From: Prosthecobacter debontii
GTDB taxonomy: Bacteria; Verrucomicrobiota; Verrucomicrobiia; Chthoniobacterales; Chthoniobacteraceae
DNA: 64,000 nucleotides
Direction: 5' to 3'
Assembly: GCA_945905735.1 (NCBI GenBank)
Contig: CAMDQC010000004.1
Span: forward strand, 1-64,000
The notes beneath the pieces are model-generated. The model was not told where the DNA came from. It was given only the letters and a program-made list of their open reading frames with translations, and searched no databases. Every line of letters begins with the position of its first letter. Position 1 is the first letter of the stretch. The position numbers were made by a program, and so were the translations under genes. Below, one piece after another: positions 42,487 through 52,568 of this stretch.

Positions 42487-43572
42487 ATGTTCAAAAAGCG
42501 CTACTCACGTCCCGGCACGCCTCCGGCAACCCTGAACCCATTTCCTCAAGGACACGGCAAGCCGGTGCTGCGCGTCATCGAATACGACCACGACACCGTG
42601 ACGGAGACGACCGTCCAAAGCGTCGCAGACCTCCCGCTGCCAGCGGATGATGGAAAAATCCGCTGGATCGAAATGAACGGGCTCGGTGATGTGGAAGCTC
42701 TGCGGCTGCTCGGTGAAAGGTATAACCTGCATCCGCTGGCCCTAGAAGACGTGCTCAATATCGGGCAGCGCCCAAAATTCGAGAGCTACGAAAACCACCT
42801 CTTCATCGTCGCCCAGATGATTTACAACGAGCCGGACCAGACGATGTGCGCCGAGCAAGTCAGCCTTTTCATTTCCGAAAATATGCTCATCAGCGTGCAG
42901 GAAGATTCCGAGACGGATGTCTTCGAGCCCGTGCGCCAGCGCATCCGCACGGGCGGCGGCTACATTCGGAAGATGAACTCCGACTATCTCGCCTACGCGC
43001 TGATAGACGCCATCGTGGACCACTGCTTCCCCGTGCTGGAGGAGATCGGCGAGGCACTCGAAGAGCTGGAGGATGCGGTGCTCGACAAGCCCAGCCCGAA
43101 CACCGTGGGGCAGATTCACAACCTCAAGCGGATGCTCATGCAGCTCCGCCGTTTCGTATGGCCTGAGCGCGATGTCGTGAGCGCGATGCTGCACAGCGAC
43201 AGCCCGTTCATCCACGAAGAGACGAAGGTCTTCCTCCGCGACCTCTATGACCACACGGTGCAGATCATGGACCTCATCGAAGCCTACCGCGAAGTGGCGA
43301 TGGGGCTTTTTGAAATGTACCTCAGCAGCGTGAGTATGCGCACCAACGAGACGATGCGCGTCCTCACCGTCATCTCCGCCATCTTCATCCCGCTGACGTT
43401 CATCGTGGGACTCTACGGGATGAACTTTCAGGACAAGACGCCAGACGGGGCACCCGCACCGACGAACATGCCAGAACTCTCCTGGAAATATGGATACGTC
43501 TCCGTGATCTCCGTCATGGCCCTCGTGGCCATCGGCCAGGTCTATTTCTTCAAAAAGAGAAAATGGCTGTAG
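42487..43572 (+). CDS. corA: CorA-type magnesium/cobalt transporter
   Basis: A 361-residue CorA-family channel. The N-terminal cytoplasmic domain leads into a long stalk helix. Two C-terminal membrane helices enclose the selectivity signature LYGMNF (the GMN motif). The ATG at 42487 gives MFKKRYSRPGTPP, a usual beginning. The protein is expected to be pentameric in the inner membrane and to import Mg2+. The frame is open 57 bases upstream into the preceding gene, but that part is not needed. Confidence 0.93.
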   Translation: MFKKRYSRPGTPPATLNPFPQGHGKPVLRVIEYDHDTVTETTVQSVADLPLPADDGKIRWIEMNGLGDVEALRLLGERYNLHPLALEDVLNIGQRPKFESYENHLFIVAQMIYNEPDQTMCAEQVSLFISENMLISVQEDSETDVFEPVRQRIRTGGGYIRKMNSDYLAYALIDAIVDHCFPVLEEIGEALEELEDAVLDKPSPNTVGQIHNLKRMLMQLRRFVWPERDVVSAMLHSDSPFIHEETKVFLRDLYDHTVQIMDLIEAYREVAMGLFEMYLSSVSMRTNETMRVLTVISAIFIPLTFIVGLYGMNFQDKTPDGAPAPTNMPELSWKYGYVSVISVMALVAIGQVYFFKKRKWL

Positions 43573-43579
43573 TCGGGCA

Positions 43580-46500
43580 ATGCTGATCATCCACACCAGC
43601 AACCGCCTCGAAGCCCTCGCAGACATGCTGGCGGCGATGCTCGAGCGCGACCCGCTTTCGCCATTCATCGCGGAGACAGTGGTGACGCAGAGCACCGGCA
43701 TGAGCCGCTGGCTGAGCCTCTCGCTGGCGCAACGTCTCGGCGTGGCTGCGCATATCGAGTTCCCCTTTCCCGCGAAGTTTGCGGAGGAGGAAATTGCGCG
43801 TCTTCTGCCGTCTGCGGCGGTCTCGGCGGTGTATCGGCGCGAGGTGCTGCCGTGGCGCATCCACACCGTTTTGCCATCGCTACTCGGCGAGCCGGAGTTT
43901 GCGCAGCTCGCCCACTACGCAGGCCAAGACCCGGCGAAACTGTGGCAGCTCTGCCAACAACTCGCCGCCACTTTTGATCGCTACGTTGCGCATCGCCCGC
44001 AGATGCTCGGCGAGTGGGATGCGGGCCGCTCCACGCCCGAGGAACGCTGGCAAGCGCGGCTCTGGCTGGCGCTCGCCGATGGCGCGACACACCCCGCCGC
44101 ACTCGTGGCAAAGGCGGCGAGCATCGCCAGCATTGCGGCTCCGCGCTGCGCCATCTTCGGGCTGAGTTCGCTTGCGCCGACTTACGTGGAGTTTCTCACG
44201 ATGGTCGCGGCGCATCGCGAGGTGCATCTCTTCCTCCTCGCGCCGACGCGGCACTACTGGGGAGACACGATGAGCGAGCGAGAAATCGCTCGCCTCGCGC
44301 AATGGGCCGCTCGCCACAAGAAGATCGTCGGCGCGGAGTTCGCGGAGCCCGGCCATCCGCTGCTCGGGAGCCTCGGGAAAGTCGGGCGCGATTTCCACGA
44401 GTCGCTCGTCGGACTATCTGCGGGTGAGGAGTTCGAGGCTTTCATCCCCACGGAGCGCACCACGCTGCTCGCTCGCGTGCAGGACGATATTTTGGAGCTT
44501 ACGCCCGACATTGAGAAGGTGCAGCCCGACGACAGCATCCGCCTGCACAACTGCCATTCGCCCGTCCGCGAGCTGGAGGTTCTCCACGATCAGTTGCTCG
44601 CGCTTTTTGATGACGACCCGACGCTTACCCCGCGTGACGTGCTCGTCGCCGTGCCGAACATCGAAGACTACGCGCCTTATATCGAGGGCGTCTTCGGTGC
44701 GCCGGAGAGCGACGCGGTGCGCTTTCCATTCTCCATCGCCGACCGCGAAGTGCGCGCGGAGAGCGGCGTGGCCGACGCCTTCCTCTCTGCGCTGGAGCTG
44801 GCCGACTCGCGTTTCACGGCGACTTCCGTGCTCTCGCTGCTCGACTGCCCGGCGATGCACACGAAGTTCGGCTTCACCGAATCCGACCTCCCGCTCGTCC
44901 GCCAATGGGTCGTCGAAAGCGGCATCCGCTGGGGTCGCGACGCAGCGCACCGTGCGGAGCTAAACCTCCCGCAAACCACCGAGCACACATGGCAGTTCGG
45001 GCTGGATCGGCTCATCCTCGGCTTCGCGCTCCCCGGCGATGGCGCGCATCTTTTCGAGGGGATCCTGCCCGAGCCCGCCGTGGAAGGGAGCCTCGCCGAT
45101 GCGCTCGGTCACTTCGCCGCATTTACCCACGCGCTGTTCGAGCAGACCGCCGCGCTGCGCGAACCGCGCCCCGCTGCCGAGTGGAGCACCTCGCTGCACG
45201 CGGCACTCCTCACCTTATGCGAAAGCGACCACGACTTCGCCGAGCAATGGCGCGACGTGGCACAAGCCCTCGCCTCCCTTGCCGTAAACGCCGAACTCGC
45301 GCAGCACCGCGAGCCCGTGCCGTTCAGCGTCATCCGCGATTGCGTGCGCGAGCTGATCGCAGGCCCACAGCGCGCCAACTCCTTCCTGCGCGGCGGCGTG
45401 ACGTTCTGCTCGCTGCGGCCTATGCGAGCGATTCCGCATCGCGTGATTTGTCTGCTCGGGATGAACGACGGCGCGTTTCCTCGCCAAGATCGCGCCCCCG
45501 CTTTCGACCTCACCGCCGCTCACCCGCGCCCCGGCGACCGCTCGACTCGCGACGACGACCGCTACCTGTTTCTCGAAGCAATCATCAGCGCCCGCGACCG
45601 CCTCATCCTCTCGTGGTGCGGCCAGTCCGCGCAGGATAACAGCCCGCTGCCGCCGAGCGTCGTCGTCTCCGAATTGCTCGACGTGCTGGCGCGCAACTAC
45701 GGCGTCGCGGCGGATGCGCTCATCACGAAGCACCGGCTGCAACCCTTCAGCCCGCGCTACTTCGAGGGCGGTCCGCTCTTCAGCTACTCCGCAGAAAATG
45801 CACGCGGTGCCGCATCGTCGCGCGCCCGCAGTAATCCGCTGCCGTTCGCCGCTCCGCTCGCCGCAGCCGAAGTTTCGCACGACGTGACGCTCGACCGCCT
45901 CACGGACGCGCTCATCAAGCCCGCGCAGTTTTTCGCCCGCGAGCGACTTGGCATCCAGCTCCCGTTTGACGATCCGCAGCCCGAAGACGTCGAGCCTCTG
46001 AAAACGACGCGCCTTGACGAATACCGCATCGCCAGCCAGCTCACCGCCGCATACTTCAGCGGAGTGGACGCCGACACGCTGCTCCCCGCGACGACCGGCA
46101 CCGGCGCGCTGCCACACGGCTACGCGGGCGAGAGCTTCTTCCGCGATACCGCGCTCGATGTAGAGCGACTCACCGCTCTCGCGCCCGGCCCAGCGAAAGA
46201 GCCCGTTCCCGTGGCCATCGGCATCGGCGAATGGCGGATCACCGGCTCGTTGCGAATCGCCACCGCCTCCGGCTTGCTGAGCATCCGCCCCGCTTCGCTG
46301 AAAGGCCACGACTTCCTCCGCGCATGGATCGCCCACCTCGCGCTGTGCATCGCCGTGCCGTCGGGTATCGAGATCTGCTCGTTCCTCATCGGGAAAGAGG
46401 ACGCATTCACCTACACTAGGCTCACTCCCGCCGAAGCCACGACCGCGCTGCAAGACCTCCTCGCGCTCTACGCCACGCTACACGCAACGCCGCTCCCACT

Positions 46501-46738
46501 CTTCCCCGAAACCTCGCTGGTGTTCGCGGAATATTCGCTGAACATTGGCGGCAGGAAAAAGAAGGACCCTTTGGTCGCTGCAAAGGGAAGGTGGCTCGAC
46601 GGGGACTGGCCCGAATCCCGAGACCCGTGGAACGCCCTCGTCTGGCGCGACGCGCCGGAGCCGCTCGGCGAGGATTTTGCCCAGCTCGCGCTCGCAGTAT
46701 TCACGCCGCTCTTAAACCACCGCACCCCGCTGAAATGA
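43580..46738 (+). CDS. recC: Exonuclease V subunit RecC
   Basis: A 1052-residue RecC subunit (about 70 shorter than the E. coli protein). It opens LIIHTSNRLEALADMLAAML, with TGMSRWLSLSLAQRLGVAAH soon after. VLVAVPNIEDYAPYIEGVFG, FSIADREV, RPMRAIPHRVICLLGMNDGA and FPRQDR are RecC landmarks. RecC holds the inactive nuclease-like domain that scans for Chi and splits the duplex. The ATGA overlap with recB supports an operon. Confidence 0.93.
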   Translation: MLIIHTSNRLEALADMLAAMLERDPLSPFIAETVVTQSTGMSRWLSLSLAQRLGVAAHIEFPFPAKFAEEEIARLLPSAAVSAVYRREVLPWRIHTVLPSLLGEPEFAQLAHYAGQDPAKLWQLCQQLAATFDRYVAHRPQMLGEWDAGRSTPEERWQARLWLALADGATHPAALVAKAASIASIAAPRCAIFGLSSLAPTYVEFLTMVAAHREVHLFLLAPTRHYWGDTMSEREIARLAQWAARHKKIVGAEFAEPGHPLLGSLGKVGRDFHESLVGLSAGEEFEAFIPTERTTLLARVQDDILELTPDIEKVQPDDSIRLHNCHSPVRELEVLHDQLLALFDDDPTLTPRDVLVAVPNIEDYAPYIEGVFGAPESDAVRFPFSIADREVRAESGVADAFLSALELADSRFTATSVLSLLDCPAMHTKFGFTESDLPLVRQWVVESGIRWGRDAAHRAELNLPQTTEHTWQFGLDRLILGFALPGDGAHLFEGILPEPAVEGSLADALGHFAAFTHALFEQTAALREPRPAAEWSTSLHAALLTLCESDHDFAEQWRDVAQALASLAVNAELAQHREPVPFSVIRDCVRELIAGPQRANSFLRGGVTFCSLRPMRAIPHRVICLLGMNDGAFPRQDRAPAFDLTAAHPRPGDRSTRDDDRYLFLEAIISARDRLILSWCGQSAQDNSPLPPSVVVSELLDVLARNYGVAADALITKHRLQPFSPRYFEGGPLFSYSAENARGAASSRARSNPLPFAAPLAAAEVSHDVTLDRLTDALIKPAQFFARERLGIQLPFDDPQPEDVEPLKTTRLDEYRIASQLTAAYFSGVDADTLLPATTGTGALPHGYAGESFFRDTALDVERLTALAPGPAKEPVPVAIGIGEWRITGSLRIATASGLLSIRPASLKGHDFLRAWIAHLALCIAVPSGIEICSFLIGKEDAFTYTRLTPAEATTALQDLLALYATLHATPLPLFPETSLVFAEYSLNIGGRKKKDPLVAAKGRWLDGDWPESRDPWNALVWRDAPEPLGEDFAQLALAVFTPLLNHRTPLK

Positions 46739-49700
46739 ACCCGCCTTTTCTCCTGCTCGATACACCGCTCCCGCCGGGCGTGACGCTCCTCGAAGCCAGC
46801 GCGGGCACGGGCAAGACCTACGCGCTCGCGGCCCTCGTGCTGCGGCTCATCGCGGAGGAGGGCATCCCCATCGGCAGGATCGTCATCACGACTTACACCA
46901 TCCCCGCGACTGCGGAACTGCGCAGCCGCATTCGCGACCTCCTCGCCGAAGCACTGGAGGATTCTCCCCGCGCAAAACCGACGCCCTTTATCGCCGAGTT
47001 TCTCAGCCGCCACGCGGACAAACGTCCACGCTTGGCTGCGGCGCTGCGGGACTTTGATCAGGCCAGCATTTCCACGATTCACGGCTTCTGCCACCGGATG
47101 CTTTCCGAGCGCACGTTCGAGAGCGGCACACGCCCCGCGCTTGAGTTGGTACCGGATGAGAGCGCGCTGGTGCGGGAGACGGCGGAGGACTTTTGGCGAA
47201 AGCACTACAGCCAGCCCGAGGCCGGCCTCACGCCCATCGCCATGCTCAAAGGGCTCACGCCCGAGCACCTCGCGAAGCTCTACGCGAACGCCGCAAACCA
47301 CCCGCTCGCCAGCATCCGTCCGCCCGCCGCTGACGCGCAACGTGCAGCCGAAAGCATCCGCACGATGCTCGCCGACCTCCGCACTGCCTGGCCGACTTGG
47401 CGCGATGCAGTGGAGCGCATCTTCATCACCGATGCCGATTGGGCCATCAGCGATTGGGGGAAAGCGGACATCATCCAGCCGCAGTTCGACCTCGCCGACT
47501 TGCTGGCCACCAACGAACGCGCACCGCTCGGCGCGTATGAGGCGCTGGAGTATTTCCGCCCGTCCTACATTCAGAAAAAGAAAGGCGTTGGGAAAAAGAA
47601 GCCGCTGCCGTCGCATCCGTTTTTGACGTGGTGTGAGGAGTTTGAGACGGCGTGCGCGGAGTATGCGGCGGGCACGCGCTCGGCGTTTCTGGACTGGGCG
47701 CGCGGCGACTTGGCTGCACGCAAGGAGCGGCTCGGGCTCGTGGCGTTTGGCGATTTGCTCTCCATCTTCCACGCCGCGCTGCATCGCCCCGGCGCAGAGC
47801 ATTTGATCGCCGCTGTGCGTGGAAAGTTCGACGCCGCGCTCGTGGATGAGTTCCAGGATACCGACCCGATTCAGGCGGGGATTTTCGAGCGCCTCTTCGC
47901 CGAAAGCCCGCAGCGGCTCTTCCTCATCGGCGACCCGAAGCAGGCCATCTACGGCTTTCGCGGCGCGGACCTTTTCACCTACCTTCGCGTCACGCAGCAG
48001 GCGGGGCGGAAGTTTTGGCTCGATACGAATTACCGCTCCGACGCGCAGCTCGTCGCGTCCGTGAACACGCTTTTCAGCCGTCCGCCTGCGCCGTTCATTG
48101 ATGAGCGCATCCCTTTCGCTCCCGTGCTCGCAGCCAAGCAGCAGCCTTCCTCCCGCCCGCCGATGCGCTTTTGGTTTTGGGAGTCCGAAGAGCCCATCAC
48201 CGCGGCTAAGGCGAACGACGAACTGCCCCACATCGTCGCCAGCGAAATCGTGCGGATGCTCGGCGGCTCGCTGCTCCCGCGAGACTGCGCAGTCCTCTGC
48301 GCGAACAATTCGCAGTGCCAGCAAATGCAGGCCGCCCTCGGCGCGCGCGGCGTTCCCTCCGTGGTGCTGAGCAAAGCGAACGTCTTCGCCTCCGACGAAG
48401 CGCGCGAGCTGCTCATCGTCGCCGCCGCGCTGTCCGCGCCCTCGCGAGAACCGGGCATCCGCGCCGCACTTGCCACGCGCATTTTCGGCTACGATGCCGT
48501 GGGGCTCGACCGTTTGAGCGCGGAGTCGCACGAGTGGGAGGCGGTGCTGGCGCGCTTCCACGGCTACCACCTCCGCTGGCGCGAAGGCGGGTTCATCCAG
48601 ATGTTCCGCGAGTTGATTCATGCGGAGCAGCTTCGCCCGCGAATCCTCACCCAGCCGCAGGGCGAGCGCAGTCTCACGAACCTCCTTCACCTCGCCGAGC
48701 TGCTGCATTCCACCGCGCAAGAATTCCAAGTCGGGCCGAGCGGACTGCTCCGCTGGTTCTCCGAGCAAGTGCGCGAGCCCGGCTCCGGCGAAGACAAAGA
48801 ACTGCGGCTGGAGCGCGACGACGACGCGGTGAAAATCCTCACCATTCACAAAAGCAAGGGGCTCGAATGGCCCGTTGTGTTCTGCCCGTTCCTGTGGACC
48901 AAAGCGGACCTCTTCAAGAACCAAGACCCGCTCTTTCACGACGACAAAGACCACGCCATCCTCGACCTCGGATCGCCAGAACACGCCGAGGCCATCACCC
49001 GCGCCGAGCACGAGCAACTCGCTGAGCGGATGCGCCTGCTCTACGTCGCCCTCACGCGGGCCAAGCACGAGTGCCACGTCGTGTGGGGCGAGTTTCACAA
49101 GAGCGAAAATAGCGCGCTCATGTGGCTGCTGGAGTCTCCCGCGAGCGCCGGAGCTGACGCGCCCGCCGCACTGCGCGCACACAGCGAGAGCCTCACCAAA
49201 GAGATGCTCCGCAACACGCTTGCCACGCTCGCCGCATCAGCGCCAGAGCAGTTCGCGCTTGTGGACATCCCGGAAGTTTCCGATGCGCGGTACTCGCCGA
49301 CTACGAGCGAGGCCACGCCCGGCGATGCGCGCAGATTCCACGGGCGCATTGACCGCTCGTGGCGGGTGTCGAGCTTCACCGCGTTCACCGCCGCGCGCGA
49401 TTCCGATGCGGCGGACCACGACCGCGACGTGCGCCCCGTCGTCACGGGCGAGCGGCGCGGCATTCACGCTTTCCCCGGCGGGATGAAGGAGGGAGTCTGC
49501 CTGCACGACATCTTGGAGCACCTCGACTTCACCCGCCCGAGCACCATCCACGCGCTCGTGGAGAGCAAGCTGCGCCTGCACGGGATGCACTCGATAGACC
49601 ACACGCTCTCCGTCGTGCAGACCGTGCGCAAGCTCCTCGAAGTCCCGCTGCTCATTTCCCCACCGCCGCCGCCGCCCAAGAAATCCCGCAAACACGACGA

Positions 49701-50214
49701 CTCCGCGCTGGAGCTGCCGATGGAGGCCAGCGGGCTCCGGCTCTCCGCCATCTCCATGCAGCGCACCTTGCGCGAGCTGGAGTTTCATTTGCCCGCCGGG
49801 CTCATCACGCCGCAGGAGCTATCGGCGTTTGTGGAAGCGGGGCTTTCCTTCGAGCCACGGCGCGGCGTGCTGAAGGGGTTCATGGACCTCGTTTTCGAGC
49901 ACGACGGGCGCTTCCACATCCTCGACTGGAAATCGAACGGGCTCGGCCCAACGAGCGAGAGCTACACGGCGGATGCGATGAAAGCGGAGATCGCCCACCA
50001 TCGCTACGACTTGCAGTGGCAACTCTATCTCCTCGCGCTGCACCGCTACTTGCGGCTGCGCCTCAAAGACTACGACCCAGCGAGGCACCTCGGCACCGTC
50101 TTCTACGTGTTCCTGCGCGGCGTGGAGACCTTCCAGCCTGCGCTCGGCATTCACCGCGCAGAGCCGGATTTGCCCGCACTCGCACGGCTCGACGCCCTCT
50201 TTTCCACACCATGA
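46735..50214 (+). CDS. recB: Exonuclease V subunit RecB
   Basis: An 1159-residue SF1A helicase-nuclease. Walker A is LLEASAGTGKTYALAALVLR near residue 20. ISTIHGFCHRML, ALVDEFQDTDPIQAGIFERL, FLIGDPKQAIYGFRGAD and ILTIHKSKGLEWPVV are helicase motifs I to V. The C-terminal nuclease has LDWKSNGLG with the metal-binding Asp and catalytic Lys, then QWQLYLLALHRYL. Start ATG 46735 overlaps the recC stop; the stop overlaps the recD start. The enzyme resects double-strand breaks and loads RecA. Confidence 0.95.
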   Translation: MNPPFLLLDTPLPPGVTLLEASAGTGKTYALAALVLRLIAEEGIPIGRIVITTYTIPATAELRSRIRDLLAEALEDSPRAKPTPFIAEFLSRHADKRPRLAAALRDFDQASISTIHGFCHRMLSERTFESGTRPALELVPDESALVRETAEDFWRKHYSQPEAGLTPIAMLKGLTPEHLAKLYANAANHPLASIRPPAADAQRAAESIRTMLADLRTAWPTWRDAVERIFITDADWAISDWGKADIIQPQFDLADLLATNERAPLGAYEALEYFRPSYIQKKKGVGKKKPLPSHPFLTWCEEFETACAEYAAGTRSAFLDWARGDLAARKERLGLVAFGDLLSIFHAALHRPGAEHLIAAVRGKFDAALVDEFQDTDPIQAGIFERLFAESPQRLFLIGDPKQAIYGFRGADLFTYLRVTQQAGRKFWLDTNYRSDAQLVASVNTLFSRPPAPFIDERIPFAPVLAAKQQPSSRPPMRFWFWESEEPITAAKANDELPHIVASEIVRMLGGSLLPRDCAVLCANNSQCQQMQAALGARGVPSVVLSKANVFASDEARELLIVAAALSAPSREPGIRAALATRIFGYDAVGLDRLSAESHEWEAVLARFHGYHLRWREGGFIQMFRELIHAEQLRPRILTQPQGERSLTNLLHLAELLHSTAQEFQVGPSGLLRWFSEQVREPGSGEDKELRLERDDDAVKILTIHKSKGLEWPVVFCPFLWTKADLFKNQDPLFHDDKDHAILDLGSPEHAEAITRAEHEQLAERMRLLYVALTRAKHECHVVWGEFHKSENSALMWLLESPASAGADAPAALRAHSESLTKEMLRNTLATLAASAPEQFALVDIPEVSDARYSPTTSEATPGDARRFHGRIDRSWRVSSFTAFTAARDSDAADHDRDVRPVVTGERRGIHAFPGGMKEGVCLHDILEHLDFTRPSTIHALVESKLRLHGMHSIDHTLSVVQTVRKLLEVPLLISPPPPPPKKSRKHDDSALELPMEASGLRLSAISMQRTLRELEFHLPAGLITPQELSAFVEAGLSFEPRRGVLKGFMDLVFEHDGRFHILDWKSNGLGPTSESYTADAMKAEIAHHRYDLQWQLYLLALHRYLRLRLKDYDPARHLGTVFYVFLRGVETFQPALGIHRAEPDLPALARLDALFSTP

Positions 50215-51839
50215 GCAAAGCCATCGCGCCACATCTCATCCGCCTGCTCACGCGGCTCCACGGCTCCAACGTCCCGGAGCTGGAGGTCAGCGTCACCGCG
50301 CTCTGCGAGGCGCTGGAGCAAGGCCACGTCTGCCTCCCGCCGGAGCAAGTCGTCGGCATCCGCCAGCTCCGCGCGTGCGGGGTCGTGGGCGTGCCGGGGG
50401 ACTTCCGCCCGCTCATCCTCGATGCGGCAGGGCGGCTGTATCTCCAGCGGTATTGGGACCACGAGAATCGCCTCGCGCTCAACCTCCTCGCCCGCTGCGC
50501 CGCGCCCGCCAGCGCCGCCAGCGAGCCGAGCATCGCGCTCGCCGACCCGCTCCAGCGCGCAGCCGTGCAGAACGCGCTCACTCGCAGCTTCAGCGTCATT
50601 ACTGGTGGGCCGGGGACGGGCAAGACCTACACCGCCACCGTCGCGCTGGCGCAGCTCGCCACGCAGTTTGCCGCCAGCGGAAATCGCGGACGTATCGCCA
50701 TCGCCGCGCCCACGGGCAAAGCGGCGGCGCGCATCGGCGAATCGCTCAAGGCCACGCTAGAAAAGTTCGCGCTCCCGCCCGAAGTCCGCGCCCTTTTACC
50801 AGCGGAAGCCAGCACCGTGCATCGCCTCCTCGGCAGTCGCCCCGGCTCGCCGGAATTCAAGTTTAGCGCCAGCAATCCGCTCCCCGCCGAAGTTGTCGTC
50901 ATTGATGAAGCCACGATGGTGGACCTCCCGCTCATGGCGCGGCTCTTCGATGCCCTGCGGCCCACCACGCGCGTCATCCTCCTCGGCGATAAAGACCAGC
51001 TTGCCAGCGTAGATGCCGGGCACATCCTCGGCGACATCTGCGCGGGCCTTCACGACGGCACCACCGGCCCCATGCGCGACTGCATCACCGAGCTGACTCG
51101 CAACCACCGCTTTGGCGATGAAAGCAGCATCCATCGGCTCAGCCGCGCCATCCGCACCGGCAACGAAGGCTCCGTCCGCGCACTCCTCAAAGTCCCGCGC
51201 ACCGACCTCACCTCCTTGGAGATCTCGTCCGCTTTCGCCACTCCCCTCGCGCCCCGAGTCGTCGAAGGATTCCGCCCCTACCTCACCGCGCCCACGCCCG
51301 CCGAAGCCCTCGCGCAATTCGCCCACTACCGCATCCTCACCGCCACGCGCACCGGCGACGGTAGCGCCGAGCAGCTCAACCGCCTCACCGAGCGCGCCCT
51401 CGAAGCCGCCGGCCTCATCGCCCCCACCGACCGCAACTACGCAGGTCGCCCCATCCTCATCCGCCGCAACGACTACAACCTCCGCCTCTTCAACGGAGAC
51501 ATCGGCATCATCCTCCCCGACCCCGACTCCGGCGGCGCACTCCGCGCATTCTTCGCCGGGGAAGACGGCACCCTTCGCGCACTAGCCCCCACGCGCCTCC
51601 CCGAGCACGAGACGGCCTTCGCCATGACCGTCCACAAATCGCAAGGCAGTGAATTCCGCCGCGTCCTCGTCGTCCTCCCCCCGCGCGACGTGCCCATCCT
51701 CTCGCGCGAACTCCTCTACACCGCCGTCACCCGCGCGCGGGAAAATGTGGAGCTTTGGTGGAACGAAGCAGCCCTCGCCCCCTGCCTCACCCGAGCCGTC
51801 CAGCGCTTCAGCGGCCTGCGCGAGCGGCTGTGGGGATAG
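50211..51839 (+). CDS. recD: Exonuclease V subunit RecD
   Basis: A 542-residue SF1B helicase from ATG 50211, overlapping the recB stop. Walker A is VITGGPGTGKTYTATVAL near residue 130. AAPTGKAAARIGESL, VVIDEATMVDLPLMARL, VILLGDKDQLASVDAG and the C-terminal FAMTVHKSQGSEFRRVLVVL complete the helicase motifs. An N-terminal domain of about 100 residues contacts RecC in homologues. The order recC-recB-recD is compact with no ptr-like gene inserted. The open frame extending 850 bases upstream is antisense-type noise over recB. Confidence 0.94.
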   Translation: MSKAIAPHLIRLLTRLHGSNVPELEVSVTALCEALEQGHVCLPPEQVVGIRQLRACGVVGVPGDFRPLILDAAGRLYLQRYWDHENRLALNLLARCAAPASAASEPSIALADPLQRAAVQNALTRSFSVITGGPGTGKTYTATVALAQLATQFAASGNRGRIAIAAPTGKAAARIGESLKATLEKFALPPEVRALLPAEASTVHRLLGSRPGSPEFKFSASNPLPAEVVVIDEATMVDLPLMARLFDALRPTTRVILLGDKDQLASVDAGHILGDICAGLHDGTTGPMRDCITELTRNHRFGDESSIHRLSRAIRTGNEGSVRALLKVPRTDLTSLEISSAFATPLAPRVVEGFRPYLTAPTPAEALAQFAHYRILTATRTGDGSAEQLNRLTERALEAAGLIAPTDRNYAGRPILIRRNDYNLRLFNGDIGIILPDPDSGGALRAFFAGEDGTLRALAPTRLPEHETAFAMTVHKSQGSEFRRVLVVLPPRDVPILSRELLYTAVTRARENVELWWNEAALAPCLTRAVQRFSGLRERLWG

Positions 51840-51909
51840 TTGCGCACCGTCCCCCGTAATCATCATCCCTTATCAGTTATTGCTCTCGGCAAATCGGCCC
51901 TCAGCTCGC

Positions 51910-52335
51910 CTATCGCGTCGGCAACCGCCCCACAGCACGCTCGCTCCAAAGAAAATCGAAGGGCAGCAAAATCGGCATCCCATAGCACTGCGAACCAAGT
52001 GCCCCCATAAAATCCGCGCGGTCCAGCGTGAGAAGGACATTTGCAGAGGCCAAGGCCGTGAGCAGAACCGGGCGATCTTTACTCACCGGAAACACCAGCA
52101 CGCGGTCCAAACTCACCACATCATCCATGACCACCAGTTGTGGCCGCAGCCGTAGCCATTCCGAAGTCACGGCAGCAGGAAACTTCGGTAAGTTCCGCGT
52201 GACCTCTCCGATAACCCACGGGCTTGCGAGCAGGCTCCACCCTTGCGCAGCAGCCATTTGAAAAATCGCCCACGAAGCACCTGTACGGGAGCCGCTTGCG
52301 GCGAGCAGTACACTGGTATCGAGGAACAACTTCAC
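51910..52335 (-). CDS. PIN-domain toxin (VapC-like)
   Basis: A 141-residue PIN-domain ribonuclease. The acidic residues are in KLFLDTSVLL, SPWVIGEVTRNL and VLLTLDRADFMG, as expected for a Mg2+-dependent nuclease. It starts with ATG 52335 overlapping the stop of the small upstream gene (ATGA), the normal arrangement of a type II toxin-antitoxin pair. Toxins of this type cleave tRNA, rRNA or mRNA; the target is unknown here. Confidence 0.85.
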   Translation of the reverse strand: MKLFLDTSVLLAASGSRTGASWAIFQMAAAQGWSLLASPWVIGEVTRNLPKFPAAVTSEWLRLRPQLVVMDDVVSLDRVLVFPVSKDRPVLLTALASANVLLTLDRADFMGALGSQCYGMPILLPFDFLWSERAVGRLPTR

Positions 52336-52532
52336 GCCCCGGCGAGAAACTTCCGATAGCCTGCCTCATCATCCGCGATCCATTGGTCCATTTGCTCCTT
52401 TGGAATATCGCGAGGCGGCGGCAAGGCCCCACCCACCGCGTGCAACCGCGTGGCAAGATAAAGCATCAACTCCTGCTGCTCATCAACAGGCAGGGAATCC
52501 ACCGCAGTTTCGATTTCGAGAAGTGTGCTCAT
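52332..52532 (-). CDS. Antitoxin of the PIN-domain pair
   Basis: A 66-residue protein with an acidic helix (EIETAVDSLPVDEQQELMLY) and an extended C-terminus (PKEQMDQWIADDEAGYRKFL). This fits antitoxins that accompany PIN toxins, in which the tail wraps around the toxin. No ribbon-helix-helix or AbrB DNA-binding domain is evident, so autoregulation is uncertain. It is translated immediately before the toxin. Confidence 0.78.
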   Translation of the reverse strand: MSTLLEIETAVDSLPVDEQQELMLYLATRLHAVGGALPPPRDIPKEQMDQWIADDEAGYRKFLAGA

Positions 52533-52568
52533 GCGCGGAAAATGCCCGAAGCCCTGCGGGGCGTCAAC

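Noticed and set aside
46468-49182. 904-residue minus-strand open frame
   Set aside because: It is antisense to recC/recB, whose helicase motifs are complete; no domain is recognisable in the antisense product.
49359-50210. Open frame extending recD upstream by 284 residues
   Set aside because: It overlaps the conserved nuclease part of recB in another frame, is Arg/Ala-rich, and the ATGA junction gives the natural RecD start.
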